The notes under the pieces were generated by a model. The model saw nothing but the letters and a program-made list of their open reading frames with translations, made no database searches and had not been told where the DNA came from. A program made the position numbers and the translations under genes. DNA of 64,000 bases, taken from the NCBI GenBank assembly GCA_026214975.1, contig CM047806.1:55259947-55323946 (forward strand), given 5' to 3'. Shown here piece by piece: positions 1 through 11,946 of the stretch. Position 1 is the stretch's first letter, and every line of letters begins with the position of its first letter. The stretch is from Gentiana macrophylla. Its lineage: Eukaryota > Streptophyta > Magnoliopsida > Gentianales > Gentianaceae.

Positions 1-1
1 G

Positions 2-118
2 AATGAATACTCTGGGAAGACTTTTATAGTAAACGGCCACAGGCTGAAGCATTACCTAGAGCGCAAGTATAACCCTGAATTGGAAGTCTTTAGGTTGAAG
101 GATCCAACATATGCATAA
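2..118 (+). pseudogene. C-terminal end of an Athila-type Ty3/gypsy polyprotein (partial)
   Basis: Thirty-eight codons run from the left edge to a TAA at 116-118. The motif F-x-V-N-G-H-R-L-K-x-Y is the same C-terminal signature seen at the end of the Athila-type integrase near 58270-58310 (V-N-G-H-R-I-K-K-Y). In this family it closes the integrase C-terminal region that binds DNA or chromatin. The polypurine tract and LTR downstream (1489-1501, 1502 onward) fit the 3' end of one element. The rest of the polyprotein lies left of the window, so its integrity cannot be judged. Confidence 0.7.
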
Positions 119-1006
119 AGGAGCCTTATTAGTACAATCGAGCTGGCGACTATAAACTCAGAACTATTTCTAAACCCTTATTTATCTCTTTTGTTTATTT
201 TATGTTATTTTGAGTCAATAAAGTAGCATGACAATCGCAAGGTTTTTTTCATCACATATATCTTCAGTCATATAGCTAGAGATATATGTGGGTTTTTCCT
301 TCACGATTCTCATGTGATACCCTCGTAAAAGTTTTTGCATCTTGCTTAGGCCAATAAAGAATAAAGTGGCTTAAACTGTTTTTACGCATTCCTAAAGTAT
401 GCACAATTACCGCCACCTTATTTTCTTATTGCCCTTCGCATGTGACTCACAGTTTTTGGAAGTATTTTGGAAAGCAGTTAACAACTTGGAACATGGATGA
501 CCTAGGAGCTAATGATTCTACTCCGGGATTCACTTTGACTCAGCCGACCAATTCCAGAGCTAAGTACCTTTTCTTTTCTTTTCTTTATCATTAGTCATTG
601 GGGACAATGCCTATAATAAGTGAGGGGTAGGCGGTCTAAGTTGGTTAATCGAAATGGGAATAATTTGAAATTTTAACACTGTTTTTAGCTTGCCTATTAC
701 ACATTCCGAGTAAGGAATCGGTAGAAAAGGAGCCCAAGAACGATTTGAAGTTAGCTATAGCGTATTCAATTTAGTATGGAAGAATGAGCATATATTATGT
801 TGCATGAAGTAGTAACTTATTAATTGTTATTCTATCATTGCACTCAATTATTTGAGCGCATAATCTGAGTGAGAAGTGTTTGAGATTTTATGATAAGTTG
901 TTTTAACCGGGAATCATTATTTGTCTGTCTATATACTTTAACAAATTGTTGTAGGACAAGGGAAGCAACTTGAATGCCACAAAAGGTAACGTGAACAAAA
1001 CGGGAT

Positions 1007-1045
<39 letters not shown>

Positions 1046-1501
1046 AGTGAGGAGCCGATGGAGCGTAAAACACACAGCTATTGCAAAAACAAAATACAAA
1101 AAAATAAAAGAAAAAAATAAAAAAATAAAGAGAAAAGAATAAAAACAAACGAGGACCTAAGAGTAATACTCGGTCCCCAAGTCCGCCCCGCCCGATTAAG
1201 GTACCATGTTGTGTAACCAAGTCTGAAAGCAAGATGAGCGAGTGTATGTGCAGGTAAGTTAAGATTGTGGGGTTAATACAACTTGATTCTTTTCACGAAC
1301 GCACTATCACGAAAGATTCATCACACGACACATTGATGCGTGGTAGGTAGTGATTAATGGGGAGCTTATGGATTGTTGTTTGATATGTGTTCTGCCGGAA
1401 ATATTTATTGAATATGTGGTACTTGATGGGGATTGCTCTTGGAGGTACATTCCGCCTTGATACTCTGCTCGAGGACGAGCAAAGGGCTAGTGTGGGGTAG
1501 T
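119..1501 (+). other. Untranslated 3' region and polypurine tract of the Athila-type element
   Basis: No sustained reading frame follows the pol stop, so there is no env-like gene. A purine-rich tract at 618-634 (agtgaggggtagg) precedes the true polypurine tract at about 1489-1501 (agtgtggggtagt) by about 0.87 kb. The true tract is preceded by gctcgaggacgagcaaa. Both the tract and that leader match the 3' end of the Athila element at 60008-60042. A (GA)n run lies at 1009-1040. Confidence 0.55.
1009..1040. repeat. (GA)n microsatellite
   Basis: About 16 uninterrupted GA units inside the untranslated 3' region. Reading frames on the opposite strand that translate as serine-leucine repeats come from this run and are not genes. 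Confidence 0.95.
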
Positions 1502-2933
1502 TGATGACGCTTAAAATAGTCTATCCTACATCATCAACATTATGTCCATTACAAGCTAAAAATAGTTGTTTCGACCTATAAATATGAACCATTTGAGTTG
1601 AATATCATATGTCGGGTTCGTGAGTCGAGTATTTTGCACTTAACGTTTATTTTCCATATTTTGATATTATTTCGTGCATTATTTGATTATTTTCAAGATA
1701 CGAGATATTGCGCTGAGCATTGTGGACGAATCTGGAGTGGACTGAATGAAAGGATTGGACCTAGGTATTTCAGAACCTTCCAAGTTAAGTCGGTAGAGAG
1801 AAAAAGACAAAAGTACCCTCGGTTTATCGGGAGATACCGCCGACTTACCGAGAGTCCAGAATCTTCCGAAATGCGTTTTCTTGGACGAGGGGTAGATCTA
1901 AATGTTTCTAAGTCGGTTTATGTAGCTATAAATAAGAGGCTTCGCCTCAAAATTCAGTGTAACAGTAGTACCTCTAAACTTTTACAAGTATTATGCAATA
2001 AAAGTTCTTTGTTCTTTATTTTATTTTATGAGTTCTGGTGGGAGAGACAACGGAGTCGCCGCCTAGGAAGAGATCCGAGGGAGATCTACACTCGTCTTCG
2101 AGGGTATGATTTTCTATCTTTTCCAAGATATAGATCTGTCGTTGTTCTACTTGACTAGTATGTGCTAATTGTTTATTTAGTTTAATTATGTAGTAGTTAG
2201 TTTATTTTACCCTATGTATGTATAGATATAATTCGTTGGTGAAGGAATCATGAAACAGTGATTGCGTTCTTCAGATATGTGACGGTCTATATCGATAGAT
2301 CTGAATACCTAGTAAATTACTAGTTCATGATAATCGGCGCCAGCTACGTTGATCGACGGATTTAATTTACATGTTAGTAGTCTGATCAACTATTTGCATG
2401 TCATTGTAAATTAGCATGAAGAACTGTTAGTGAAATGTTAATTAGGACATTGTCTTGATGGACCCTAGGAACGTGCTGGTCATGGTCGATAGCTGCCTAG
2501 GAGGGTTAGCGGTATGGGTAAACTCTCAATACCGGCAACTCTAGAACTTATTGCGTATGGGCTATTACGGACCAATTAAGGAGGGTAGATTGCGTATAGT
2601 TTGTCTGCTGCTATTGTCGGAGTAGATAGGGTTAGGAGTTGCACCCGTAGATGACAATGAATTAAAATTTACCAACGGGGAAGACTATTGCATGTGTGGG
2701 GGGAATAACTAATCACTCATAATTAGACTAATACAATAGAAACTCTTGTTGCTTCGTTTGAACTTGCATAATCTGGTTAGTTTATTGTTACCGATTTTAC
2801 TTCTGTCAATATTATAGTTGGTTGTAGACCGTATTAGTGACAAGCTCAATCTCGATAATCTGAGTTCTTACGAGTCTCTATAGGATCGACCTTGACTCGC
2901 CAGTACTCTACTACGATAGACCTAGTCCTATTG
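1502..2933 (+). mobile_element. 3' LTR of the Athila-type element (right end approximate)
   Basis: It starts with TG directly after the polypurine tract. A TATA box (ctataaata) lies at 1926-1934, followed by a short hairpin GAGGC-TTC-GCCTC at 1936-1948 in the presumed start of the transcript. A poly(A)-type signal (aataaaag) is near 1998. The right end is not closed by a clear CA and target duplication. The sequence turns abruptly into the purine-rich block of the next element near 2933, so the end may be truncated. Confidence 0.55.
1926..1934 (+). promoter_or_regulatory. TATA box of the LTR promoter
   Basis: ctataaata, about 425 bp into the LTR. A perfect 5-bp-stem hairpin follows 2 bp downstream, close to where transcription would start. 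Confidence 0.55.
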
Positions 2934-3089
2934 CTAGTAGAGGGGATGGAACGGGGAGGGCATCCGGAAAGAGGGAGGACGGAGGGGGGTCGGACGGAAA
3001 AAGAGGGACGTGGAAGGAGGAGAGGGGATCGGCTGAGAGTAAGAAAAACTGAAAGGAGAACCCAGAGAATCATAAACACTTTGATACCA
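2933..3089 (-). mobile_element. Leader of a copia element, strongly pyrimidine-rich on its own strand
   Basis: On the reverse strand this is the sequence just inside a copia 5' LTR. A primer-binding-like site TGGTATCAAAG (reverse complement at about 3079-3089) directly adjoins the LTR at 3090. Copia elements of plants usually carry TGGTATCAGAGC, complementary to initiator tRNA-Met, so this copy has drifted. The next 130 bases are almost pure C/T on the element strand and G/A on the plus strand. No coding region follows; the element is cut at about 2933. Confidence 0.5.
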
Positions 3090-3242
3090 TGATATAAAAG
3101 ATTTGGAAAGATAATTTTATTCACACCTGAAACGTATACGGTATGGGTTACATATATAGTACAAGTTAGAGCATTCTAGAACTAGTAATAAATACAAAAG
3201 AATATTCTACGGATAATTTATAATTAATACATAGTATCTACA
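3090..3242 (-). mobile_element. Short Ty1/copia LTR, reverse strand
   Basis: On the reverse strand it runs from TGTAGATACT (right end 3242) to ATATCA (left end 3090), directly followed by the primer-site remnant. It contains the familiar copia LTR end with gtttcaggtgtgaataaaa and cttttatatca. The length of about 153 bp resembles the short copia LTR near 21241-21397. No target duplication was found. Confidence 0.55.
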
Positions 3243-4864
3243 ATTAATGTGTGTATATTGCTAATAGCGTGTGTATATATATAACTATGTGTGTCTTTTT
3301 TATTATAGATTTGAATGTTGTATATATTCCGATAAAAAATCCGTTGCAATTGATCTTTTATCGATATCTTGTAAAAAATAAGTGTTGCTTGAGTTTGTAA
3401 ATTAGATAATCTGAAAAGATATTTCAAGGTAAATGCTCTTATAGCACGTGCATCGGATAATCTTAATGAATTATCTATTTTACAGTTTCAAATACTGTGT
3501 TTTCGAGTTAACAGAATTTTTATCCAAGATAAAAAATGCATAAGATTCTCAATATTACAAAATTTGGATTAATGTGGTAGGTGTAATCTGTATTATACAG
3601 TTTAAAATAGAGTATATGATGCAGTTTTTTTTTTTTTAAATCTGAACGTTGAAATCTCTAAAATACAGTTTTAAAACACTTACAATATCTACTAAAGTGT
3701 TCTTAGAATCCACATTAGATGATACTCTCCTTTCGTCTGAAAATATAAGATCTTTTGACTTTTTTTTATTTTGTTCCATAATACTCATTTCGTCCAAAAT
3801 ATAAGTTTGTTTAACATTTTTGTCTTGTCTCATAATATGAGTTCATTTAAAGTACCAATGAAGCATTTAATATATTTTTTACCCCATATTTATTATATAT
3901 CCAACCCATTTTCATTATTTTACAACTATTGAATTAATGTGAGTCAAATGGTATGGACTTTTTTCGTTAAAATTTATGACATTTAACTACTTTCTTAAAC
4001 TATGTGAAAAGTCTAAATTGAGTTATATATTGAGACAAAGGAGTTGACACCTTTTAGAATACAAATGAATCATTTAGTACATTTTTATTTTCTCTTACCC
4101 CTACTTTATTATCCTTTGAGAAATTTTTCATGAATTTATAACCAATGCATTAATAATAGACAAATACTTATTATGTTTCAAAATATAAGTTATTTTGAGT
4201 GTTTTCACGCATATTAAAAAATAGCATATTACCATAAATTTTAAGGAGAAATGACTAAAATATCTTTGAGTAATGACGATACCGAAATATTGTCGGATGA
4301 TTTGAGTGGGTAATCGGACTTCCGTGGGGGAAAATCCAACTACTAAAACATGGGATTTGGGTGTTTGTTTATGGCTGCATCGGTAGAGACTGTCTACGTA
4401 CTCTTCTATTGTAAGGGATCAAGACAATGAACGCAGTTCTGCAGTTGGAGGATGAGAATCCTTACATAGACGCATGGCAGAGGAGTTATTGTACGAATCC
4501 CTGATCTTAAAACCTGCGATTGAGGGACATAATGATGTCAGACGTGAGGCAATCATGGCTCAATGAGGCTGAGATCATGGAATGTGTATAAACGTGGATT
4601 TGGGTCAGTTATCAAGAATCAATCATGGGATCATGCCTCATTATGTCATATTACTGCTTCTGAAAGGTCGGGAATGACCTATTCTGCTGAAGAGTGAGTT
4701 GTTTGGCTAGGTTGGCTTCCTGATACTCGGGGCAAGGCTTATAAATTGTTGATAGCGACCTTCATGGGGTCGGCTTTGTTGAATAGGTGTCCTAAACCCA
4801 ATCGGGTTGGACCGGATCCGACCGGGTCGGGTTGTTTACAGTCTATTTAAGTTCATTTAATAAC
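3243..4864. other. AT-rich intergenic stretch with possible MITE remnants
   Basis: No gene seen. From about 3720 to 4220 the phrase 'tcgtc(c)aaaatataag' recurs several times in diverged form (3736, 3793, 4180), also seen near 21960-22010. This resembles the ends of common plant Stowaway-like MITEs, but no matched ends could be fixed. From 4250 to 4790 I recognise nothing. At 4790-4840 there is a GC-rich patch of cgggttgg / gaccgggtcggg type like the ends of the hAT element at 35967-40190. Confidence 0.4.
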
Positions 4865-5282
4865 TTTTTTTGGTTAAAGGTAAAAAATATTATAACCGAG
4901 GTGTGCAAAGTACTAGAAATTACATCCTAAACAGAATTTAGAACTAAACTAACACCTACATAGTGTTGAAAAGAGGTTAGATTTGTTGATTCCAAACTGC
5001 ATAAGACCCCTGAGATTATATGCAACAAGAAACAACAGCCACTAAACACTTAACAACACCCAAAAACTGTCAAAAGGGGTCATGTGAGAGCATAACTCAC
5101 AGAGCCTATCCCAAGGTGTGTAGAGAAACAAAATAATCTCATACATCCACCAACAAAACCTACTAGAAATCACAAAAGATATACAAAACCCTAACATCAA
5201 GGGGTGAAGATATACAAAGGAAAAGCAGCCTGCATTATATAATAGATGTGAGTTTTAATACAATGCAGTACATCTGTGATCT

Positions 5283-8200
5283 TTATGTTAATACCATCAA
5301 AAATTTCTTGTTTCTCATATGCCAAAGCCAATACACCACAACAGAAACAGAAGCAGATCTTGCTACATTCCCATGGGAAGTAGCCCTACATTTCCTACTA
5401 ATCCATCTAACTGCACCAGTAACTGTTTCCAGACTTCTATTAATGCCTAACCACAGCCTGACCTTGCCCCAAACCATACAAGATATGGGACACTGGGAAA
5501 AAAGATGAGCGGCTGATTCATTTACCAAACCACACAGGGAGCAGACCTTATCATCAAAGTGCAGTTTATCAGTGGTCAGAAGGCAGTTCTTCATAGCCAT
5601 CCATAGAAGAAAACAGTGTTTAGGTGTTGCCCTAGGATTCCAAACAGTTCTGCACCACCAGACCTTTTCACCATGATGCCTGAAAAAATCATAAGCTTTA
5701 GAAGGCCTCAACTTTGATCCAATGGACCAAGATTGCAATAAAGAAACAACAACAGCAACAGAACCAGCCTGTACAAGTATCATGTCCCTGATCTTAAAAA
5801 TTGCCTTGATAAGAGCAGAAGCACCCTGCTTACACTGATACAACCACAAATCCACATTTTTCAAGTACATTTCACTGATCCATTTCACCCAAAGGCTATC
5901 CTTTTTACAATGGAAGTTCCATAGAATCCTACAAAGAAGTGCATGATTCCAGGCTTCAAGCTGAAAGATCCCCAATCCACCCTCAGATTTAGGCAGACAT
6001 ACCTCCTTCCAACCAACAAGAGATTTCCTAAGGGAATCACAAGAACCACCCCACAGAAACCTCCTGCACATTTGATCCAACTTCAACTTGACACTACTAA
6101 TTATAGGGTAAATCCCTAGCCAAAAACATTCAACTCCTTGAATAACAGAAAGGACTAGTTGTAGCCTACTAGCATAGGACAATGAGGACCCTTTCCAGTT
6201 GCCAAAGTACTTCCTCAAAGATATAAATAAAGGATCATAATGCACAACATTTAATCTGACAGCACAAAGAGGAATACCAAGGTACCTGATAGGCATAGTA
6301 CCTTCTTTCAAACCAGTTATTTCCAAAAGCACCTCATTGTTGTAATCATCCAAACCAGCACAAAACATCTCAGATTTTTGCATATTAGCCACCAGACCTG
6401 AGCACTGGCCAAAAACAGTAAGGCATTGCATCATAAGAGTGACAGAAATTGGATCACCCCTAGCAAATAACATCAAATCATCTGCAAAAGACAAATGATT
6501 AATTTTCAGGTTTTGACAACCATTATGGAAGTGGAAATCAGAATCCTCTCCCAAAATCCTCAACATTCTAGAGAAGTACTCCATGCCAATAACAAACAGA
6601 AAAGGGGATAGGGGATCACCCTGCCTCAAACCCCTTTTTCCAGGAAAGAATCCCTTCATTTCACCATTAATAGAAATAAAAAAAGAAGCAGTGGTAACAC
6701 ATAGCATAATCCATTTCACAAATCTTGCAGGAAAGCCAAAACCCTTCAAAACAGACTCTAAAAAGGACCAGTGCACTGAATCAAAAGCTTTTTTGATATC
6801 CACTTTTATCATACATCTAGGAGGTCCCCTGGTAACACTATATTTTCATATCAGCTCCTGACAGAGGAAGATATTATCAGTCATAGCCCTACCATCCATA
6901 AAACCAGTCTGTGATTCATCAATAAGATCAGGAAGACAAGCAGACAATCTTGAAGCTAAGATTTTGGAAATCACTTTGTATATAACATTGCAACATGAGA
7001 TTGGCCTGTAATCTCCAACAGAAGTAGCATGAGTAGTTTTAGGAATCAAAGCAATAATGGCATGATTAACCTGTTTCAGAATAGCATCATTGTTAAAGAA
7101 TTCCATAATAGCATTGGTGAAATCAGATCCAACAATATCCCAAGACTTCTTAAAAAACCAGCAGAAAAACCATCAGGACCAGGAGCTTTATCGTCAGAAA
7201 AGGAAAACAGAGCCTCCTTCACATCCTAAGCAGTAACATCCTTCACCAGATAGTCCATCTGATCCCTAGTGATAGAAGGGCCAGCATTGACCACATCCAA
7301 ATCTATAGGTGTAGCAGTGCCTTCAGTGCCTAAAAGATCAGTATAAAAACCAACAAAAGCATCTCCAATCTGATCATAAGAAGTAGTAAAGGATCCATCA
7401 GGGAGCAAAATGGAAGAAATATGATTTCTGACATTGTTCCTTTTGACCAAAGAATGGAAAAACTTGGAACCCCTGTCACTAAACTTCATGTAGTGTCCTT
7501 TGGCCTTTTGAGAAAGAAAGTTAGCCTCAACAGTTTCAAAACCAGAACAAACTCTTTTTTGCTCAACAATTTGTCCAGCTAAATCATAAGTAGGGCCTGA
7601 ATTGTACAAGGACTGCAGTTCCCCCAAAACCTTTTGAGCATTCCCAGACTTGATTGAAATATGAGCAAAATGTAGCCTATTAAGCTCTTTCAAAGGCATT
7701 TTAAGTCTTCTGAACTTTTTACACAACTGATACATAGAAGTACCATAAACATCTTACCCCCAATTATCAGTCAGAACATCCATATAACTGTTATGTTGTA
7801 TCCACATGTTGAAGAATTTGAATGGCTTTATTCTGGTCACAAAATCAGTAGTCAGAGAAATTCTACAAGGAGAATGATCAGAATGTAAACCAGCAGGATC
7901 AAAGAAGGCCAGGGCATTAACATTCCAGTCATACCAAAAAGCATTCACCATAACTCTGTCAATCCTAGAAAGAACACCAGCAGAAGACCAGGTAAAGAAT
8001 TCACCAGAGGAATTCAAATCAGAAAGATTAGCATCAAGACAACAATCAACACCATCCTTCATTTCATAATCAGTGGGAATATTCCCATTCACCCTATCAT
8101 CAACAGACAGCACAACATTAAAATCACCTAACACCATCCAAGGAAGAGAGGAACAGACACTAAGCTCTCTGATTATGTCCCACAGGCACCTCCTATGAAC

Positions 8201-8539
8201 AATAGTGTGTAGACCATAAACAAAGGAAACCAAGAAAGAATCTCCAGTCACCAAAAGCTTCACTTTACAGTGAATCCATTGAGCATCAAGCTCCAGGACA
8301 TCAACCAAAACAAAATAAGGGTCCCAAATAACTAGCCTCCTTTTATTGTCATGCTGATCAAAGTTGTTAACAGAATGCCAAGTAGGAATTTTGTTAGACA
8401 AAAAATTGATTAAACTATTTTGAGACAACTTGGTCTCAAGGATTCCAAATAAGGAAATCTTATGTTGCCTAAGGTATTTGACAACAATAGATTGTTTAGA
8501 ATCCTTATTGAACCCTCTAACATTCCAGAAACCTATCAT
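5283..8539 (-). pseudogene. LINE ORF2 (endonuclease-reverse transcriptase), broken
   Basis: ORF2 nicks the target and copies the element RNA. The N-terminus M-I-G-F-W-N-V-R-G-F opens the endonuclease/exonuclease/phosphatase fold. L-G-D-F-N-V and the late S-D-H-S-P are its catalytic-loop motifs. The reverse transcriptase shows G-D-Y-R-P-I-S, K-A-F-D-S-V, G-L-R-Q-G-D-P-L-S-P and F-A-D-D-L (near 6480). A C-x2-C...H...C zinc-binding region of the zf-RVT type closes the protein. It is inactivated by in-frame stops at 7754-7756, about 7226-7228 and about 6846-6848, and by a frameshift between about 7110 and 7220. Family identity is clear; an active product is not possible from this copy. Confidence 0.85.
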
Positions 8540-10316
8540 TTTTGTCTACCTAGAGGTGATCTACCCCTAGAGACATCTTCAGTAAAAATTTTACCATTTC
8601 CAGAAACACCAAAAGTGTTATGCCTGTTATTCTTCTTTTTCTTCTTGGATTTCTTAGAACCAGAAGCAGCATTTCCACCTTTGTTACCTAGATCATCCTT
8701 CTCTACCTCATCTGCCCAAGATTTGTGTTTGTCAGGAGAAAGCACATCAAAAGAATTAGCTACTAGAGTAGCAGGCTTTTCTGTATCCTTGCCTTTGTCA
8801 GTACCCTACTGAGTCACTTTCTCAGTACCCTGCTGAGACCCCTTCCCAGTAGCCTGCTGAGCATTAGCAGTTACATGAGACACATCAGTACCCTTGGCAG
8901 GAGCCTGCACAGTACCCTCTGCATATAAAATAATCACTTTCTTCTTTTTGGAAGGGTTAGGCTTGGAAGCACCAGGTTTTTTTGATCTTGCCACATACAA
9001 AGCTGGAACAGCAGCCTTAGAATCATCATGACCCTCTGCATTATGCCTTAGCTTGCTGGATTTAGTACAGAACTTAGGCCTTTCCTCATATAAAACAGGC
9101 TGCATTAAGACATTTCCATCATGCATAGTAATTGGAATAACAGAAGGCAGCTCCATCTTCAAATCAATCTCAACAAGACATCTTGCAAAACTCAAAACCT
9201 TCCTAGAAGCAGTGACTTTATCAGTATACTGAGGCCTTCCAAGAAACGAACAAATCTTACTCAAAGCTCTGTCCTTCCAAAGTCTAAGAGGAAGATTAGG
9301 CAACTGAATCCAGACAGGAACAACAGTACAAGCATCCTTACTAAAATTAAACATAACAGGCATCTTTTTTAGCAGCAAAGGCTTTCCAAAAGCATAGAAA
9401 GGACCAGCCTGTAAAACTTCATTAAGATCAGATTCCTGCTCAAATAGGAACACTATCCACCCAGAATTGTGATAATGATATCTGCATTTTCTTTGCCAAG
9501 CATTCACAATTTTCTGAACAGCATCTCTTCCTGGGAATTTGGAAGGAAAGATGCCAATAAGACTCAACTTCTCCATACTATCATCATTCAAATCTTCCTC
9601 CTAAAAAAAACAGTATCTTGATTGACACATTCCACATGATCTGTCAAAAGAACAACTACATCAGAGGGTTCTCTATTCTTCTTCACCATTTGTACCCAAG
9701 ATACTACATCATCCAAAGCCTTTGTAGCATTCTTCCCCAAAAAATATCCAGAAGGAGTATCAATTTGGTCAGCACCAGAATCCTTTTCATTCTCCTTACT
9801 TGCAATAGAACCAGGATCCACCTCTAACTGAGTCCCCTGTTCTATCACACCACCAAAACCTAAAGTGGCAGCAACACCATCAGAAACAAGTCCTGCAACT
9901 GAAGAAGCAGGTTCTACTACACCTTCAGAAACAAGTTCAACAGATGCACGAACATGCTCAGCAGGTGCACTGACACTCTCAATAGTCTTTTCAGACACAC
10001 CACCAATCTTAGCACTCTCAATCAAAGCAATATCAGACTGTTTTTCAACTTCTAACAACTCTGAAAGAGTAGCATTACCTGGCAAATCATCATCTGGCAA
10101 GACAGGCTTCTTTTTAACAATAGAAACAGCAGGAGTAACTAATCTCCCAGATTTCAACCTCATAGCCTCATAAACTCTAGGATTGCAACATTTAGAGACC
10201 GGTTCCTTTACCTCCATCCTAGCTGGAGTACCAACAACATCAGCCATTCTAGATTTAAGCTCAGCATCTGCTTGAATGGAAGAAACCGGGGGATCAATCA
10301 CTAGAAGAGTTTCCAA
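8536..10316 (-). pseudogene. LINE ORF1 (DUF4283-like nucleic-acid-binding protein), broken
   Basis: ORF1 of plant L1 elements makes an RNA-binding protein that packages the element transcript. The reading runs from ATG 10316, through a low-complexity N-terminal part (about 240 residues), into a DUF4283-like domain. Visible there are W-Q-R-K-C-R-Y-H-Y-H, G-W-I-V-F-L-F and P-V-W-I-Q-L-P-N-L-P. It ends in a basic lysine-rich tail that includes K-K-S-K-K-K-K-K. A frameshift sits at the A8 run near 9601-9608. An in-frame TAG at 8806-8808 replaces a glutamine codon in a repeated Q-G-T-E/D-K phrase. The frame ends at 8536-8538, overlapping the ORF2 start. Confidence 0.75.
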
Positions 10317-10318
10317 AG

Positions 10319-11845
10319 TGTGAACAGACTAGCACGTATTAGATGTCTTCTATCTTTAAGGGTAGGGATATATCTTGTCTATCGAAGTGTAGTGACACCT
10401 GGACTGTATGTGGACGTGTATTAGAGAATGCGTACGTTAGACTGACTCACTTAACACACTATGTGACGGTTGTGTAATTATTCTTAGGACCGGAGTCTGC
10501 ATGGCATCACGGTGTGGATTGTCATGCTTGACGCTATTGAGGTTTCCTTTAGCCATGAGGCGATCATGCGATAGTGATTGGGTATGATATTGAAGCATGC
10601 AGAGTATACATGTTAGGTCGTTTAGGAATCGCATACCCTATGAGTAGTAGTGAATATCTGAAAGGGCCTTCCCATAAGGAATGTCTAATTCTCGTGCATC
10701 TTTGTAAAGTGGGAGTAAATGAGTTATTCCGAGAGAGCTTGATATGCAGATTAAGGGATACGATCAAGATACGATCGTATGGATATTAGTACAGCGATAG
10801 GATTCTATTTACACGCTAACCGAGCACATGAAAGGTAGTAGTCATTGCGTATTGACTCTTTCGATGATTGGGGGTCATGGACGTGTTGCTAGACGCTATC
10901 CATGATCGTTAGAGGTGAAGGGTATTTTCGTAATTGCATTTTATGTCTATGGCCAACATATTCGGAAGCCTATCGGGTCACACACATATGAATATCGAGT
11001 CGGATTAAAATGCGGCTATAGTTGAAGACCAAATAAGGAAAGTTTTATCTCAAGACTATAAAGTAGTGGTAAATTAATATAGTGGTATTTATTTATTATG
11101 AATAAATATAATACAAGATATTAATTATATTAATTAAAGAATATTCTGGATGCCAATATTTGGCAATATGGGGCGCCACTTCTAAGTGTATTAGATACAC
11201 CTGGATTGTGCAATTTAATTAATAAGATATCCATAATATTAATATTGGATATTAATTGATTTTTGGAAAATAGAATTATGGTAATAAGATAAAGATATTC
11301 AATATCGGATATTGGTAATATCTAGATTTATTTAATATTAGATATTAAAATAAAAGAGATAAATCTATTATAGAGATTTTCCTTATTTTATTAGGAAAAG
11401 AATTTCTCTCTCATCAATCTAGTAGGAAGCTAATCCCAATCAGTTTGGGAGAAGAGAGGGGCGCGCTCCACACCTCTATTTAAGAGGAGGTTGGCTAGCA
11501 CTTTTGTACAACACAATTCCAAGAGCTAATAGTTCTTGAGAAAATAGAGAGCTTCTTAGAGAGTGTATTGTGAGGGAGAAAAAGGTCGACCTAGCCGTCA
11601 AATTTTTCTAATAGCAATCCGGGAGGATTCCGGCAAGGTGTTCGCATGGATAACTGATCGATGCCGGACGCTTGGACGGCTTACGCGCATCTACTTCTAC
11701 CGGACGGTCAAAGCTTCGATCTTTAAGATCAAGAAAGGTATAATCTTTGTCCTCCTTGTTATATGTTTATTGTTAAACGAAGTCGATCCTTGGATCAGGA
11801 ATCAAATTTTTATTTTCGCTGCGCTACTCGTTTAATTTCCTAACA
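10319..11845 (+). mobile_element. LTR-like remnant, probably copia; left boundary unresolved
   Basis: Non-coding. A TATA-like box (ctatttaagagg) lies at 11476-11487, followed by a transcript-leader-like stretch and a terminus ttcctaaca at 11845, all usual for the U3-R-U5 order of a plant copia LTR. A TGTTAGG at 10611 could be its start, but the flanks (tatac / tgctt) do not match as a target duplication. No primer site follows 11845. It may be a solo or truncated LTR, and the LINE abuts its left side. Confidence 0.4.
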
Positions 11846-11946
11846 TGCTTATCATGTATTGAGTTGTTGATAGTTGAACCCCCCAAATACGGAATTATAC
11901 TAGTCTGACCCACTTGACCATTTTGACCTTTAGGCCCAAAATGTCC

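Larger units (their letters stand above)
4865..10318 (-). mobile_element. L1-type LINE, degenerate
   Basis: A plant L1-clade non-LTR element on the reverse strand. ORF1 (10316-8536) has a nucleic-acid-binding region. ORF2 (8539-5283) carries AP-type endonuclease, reverse transcriptase and a C-terminal zinc-binding domain. A 3' untranslated part follows, ending in a short A-tail (T run at 4865-4871 on the plus strand). ORF1 and ORF2 overlap by ATGA, a typical arrangement. The upstream end lies about where ORF1 starts, so the 5' untranslated region is missing or very short. No target duplication was found. Confidence 0.85.

Noticed and set aside
9865..10173. Plus-strand serine/threonine-rich frame
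   Set aside because: Shadow of LINE ORF1 on the opposite strand, which carries the recognisable domain.
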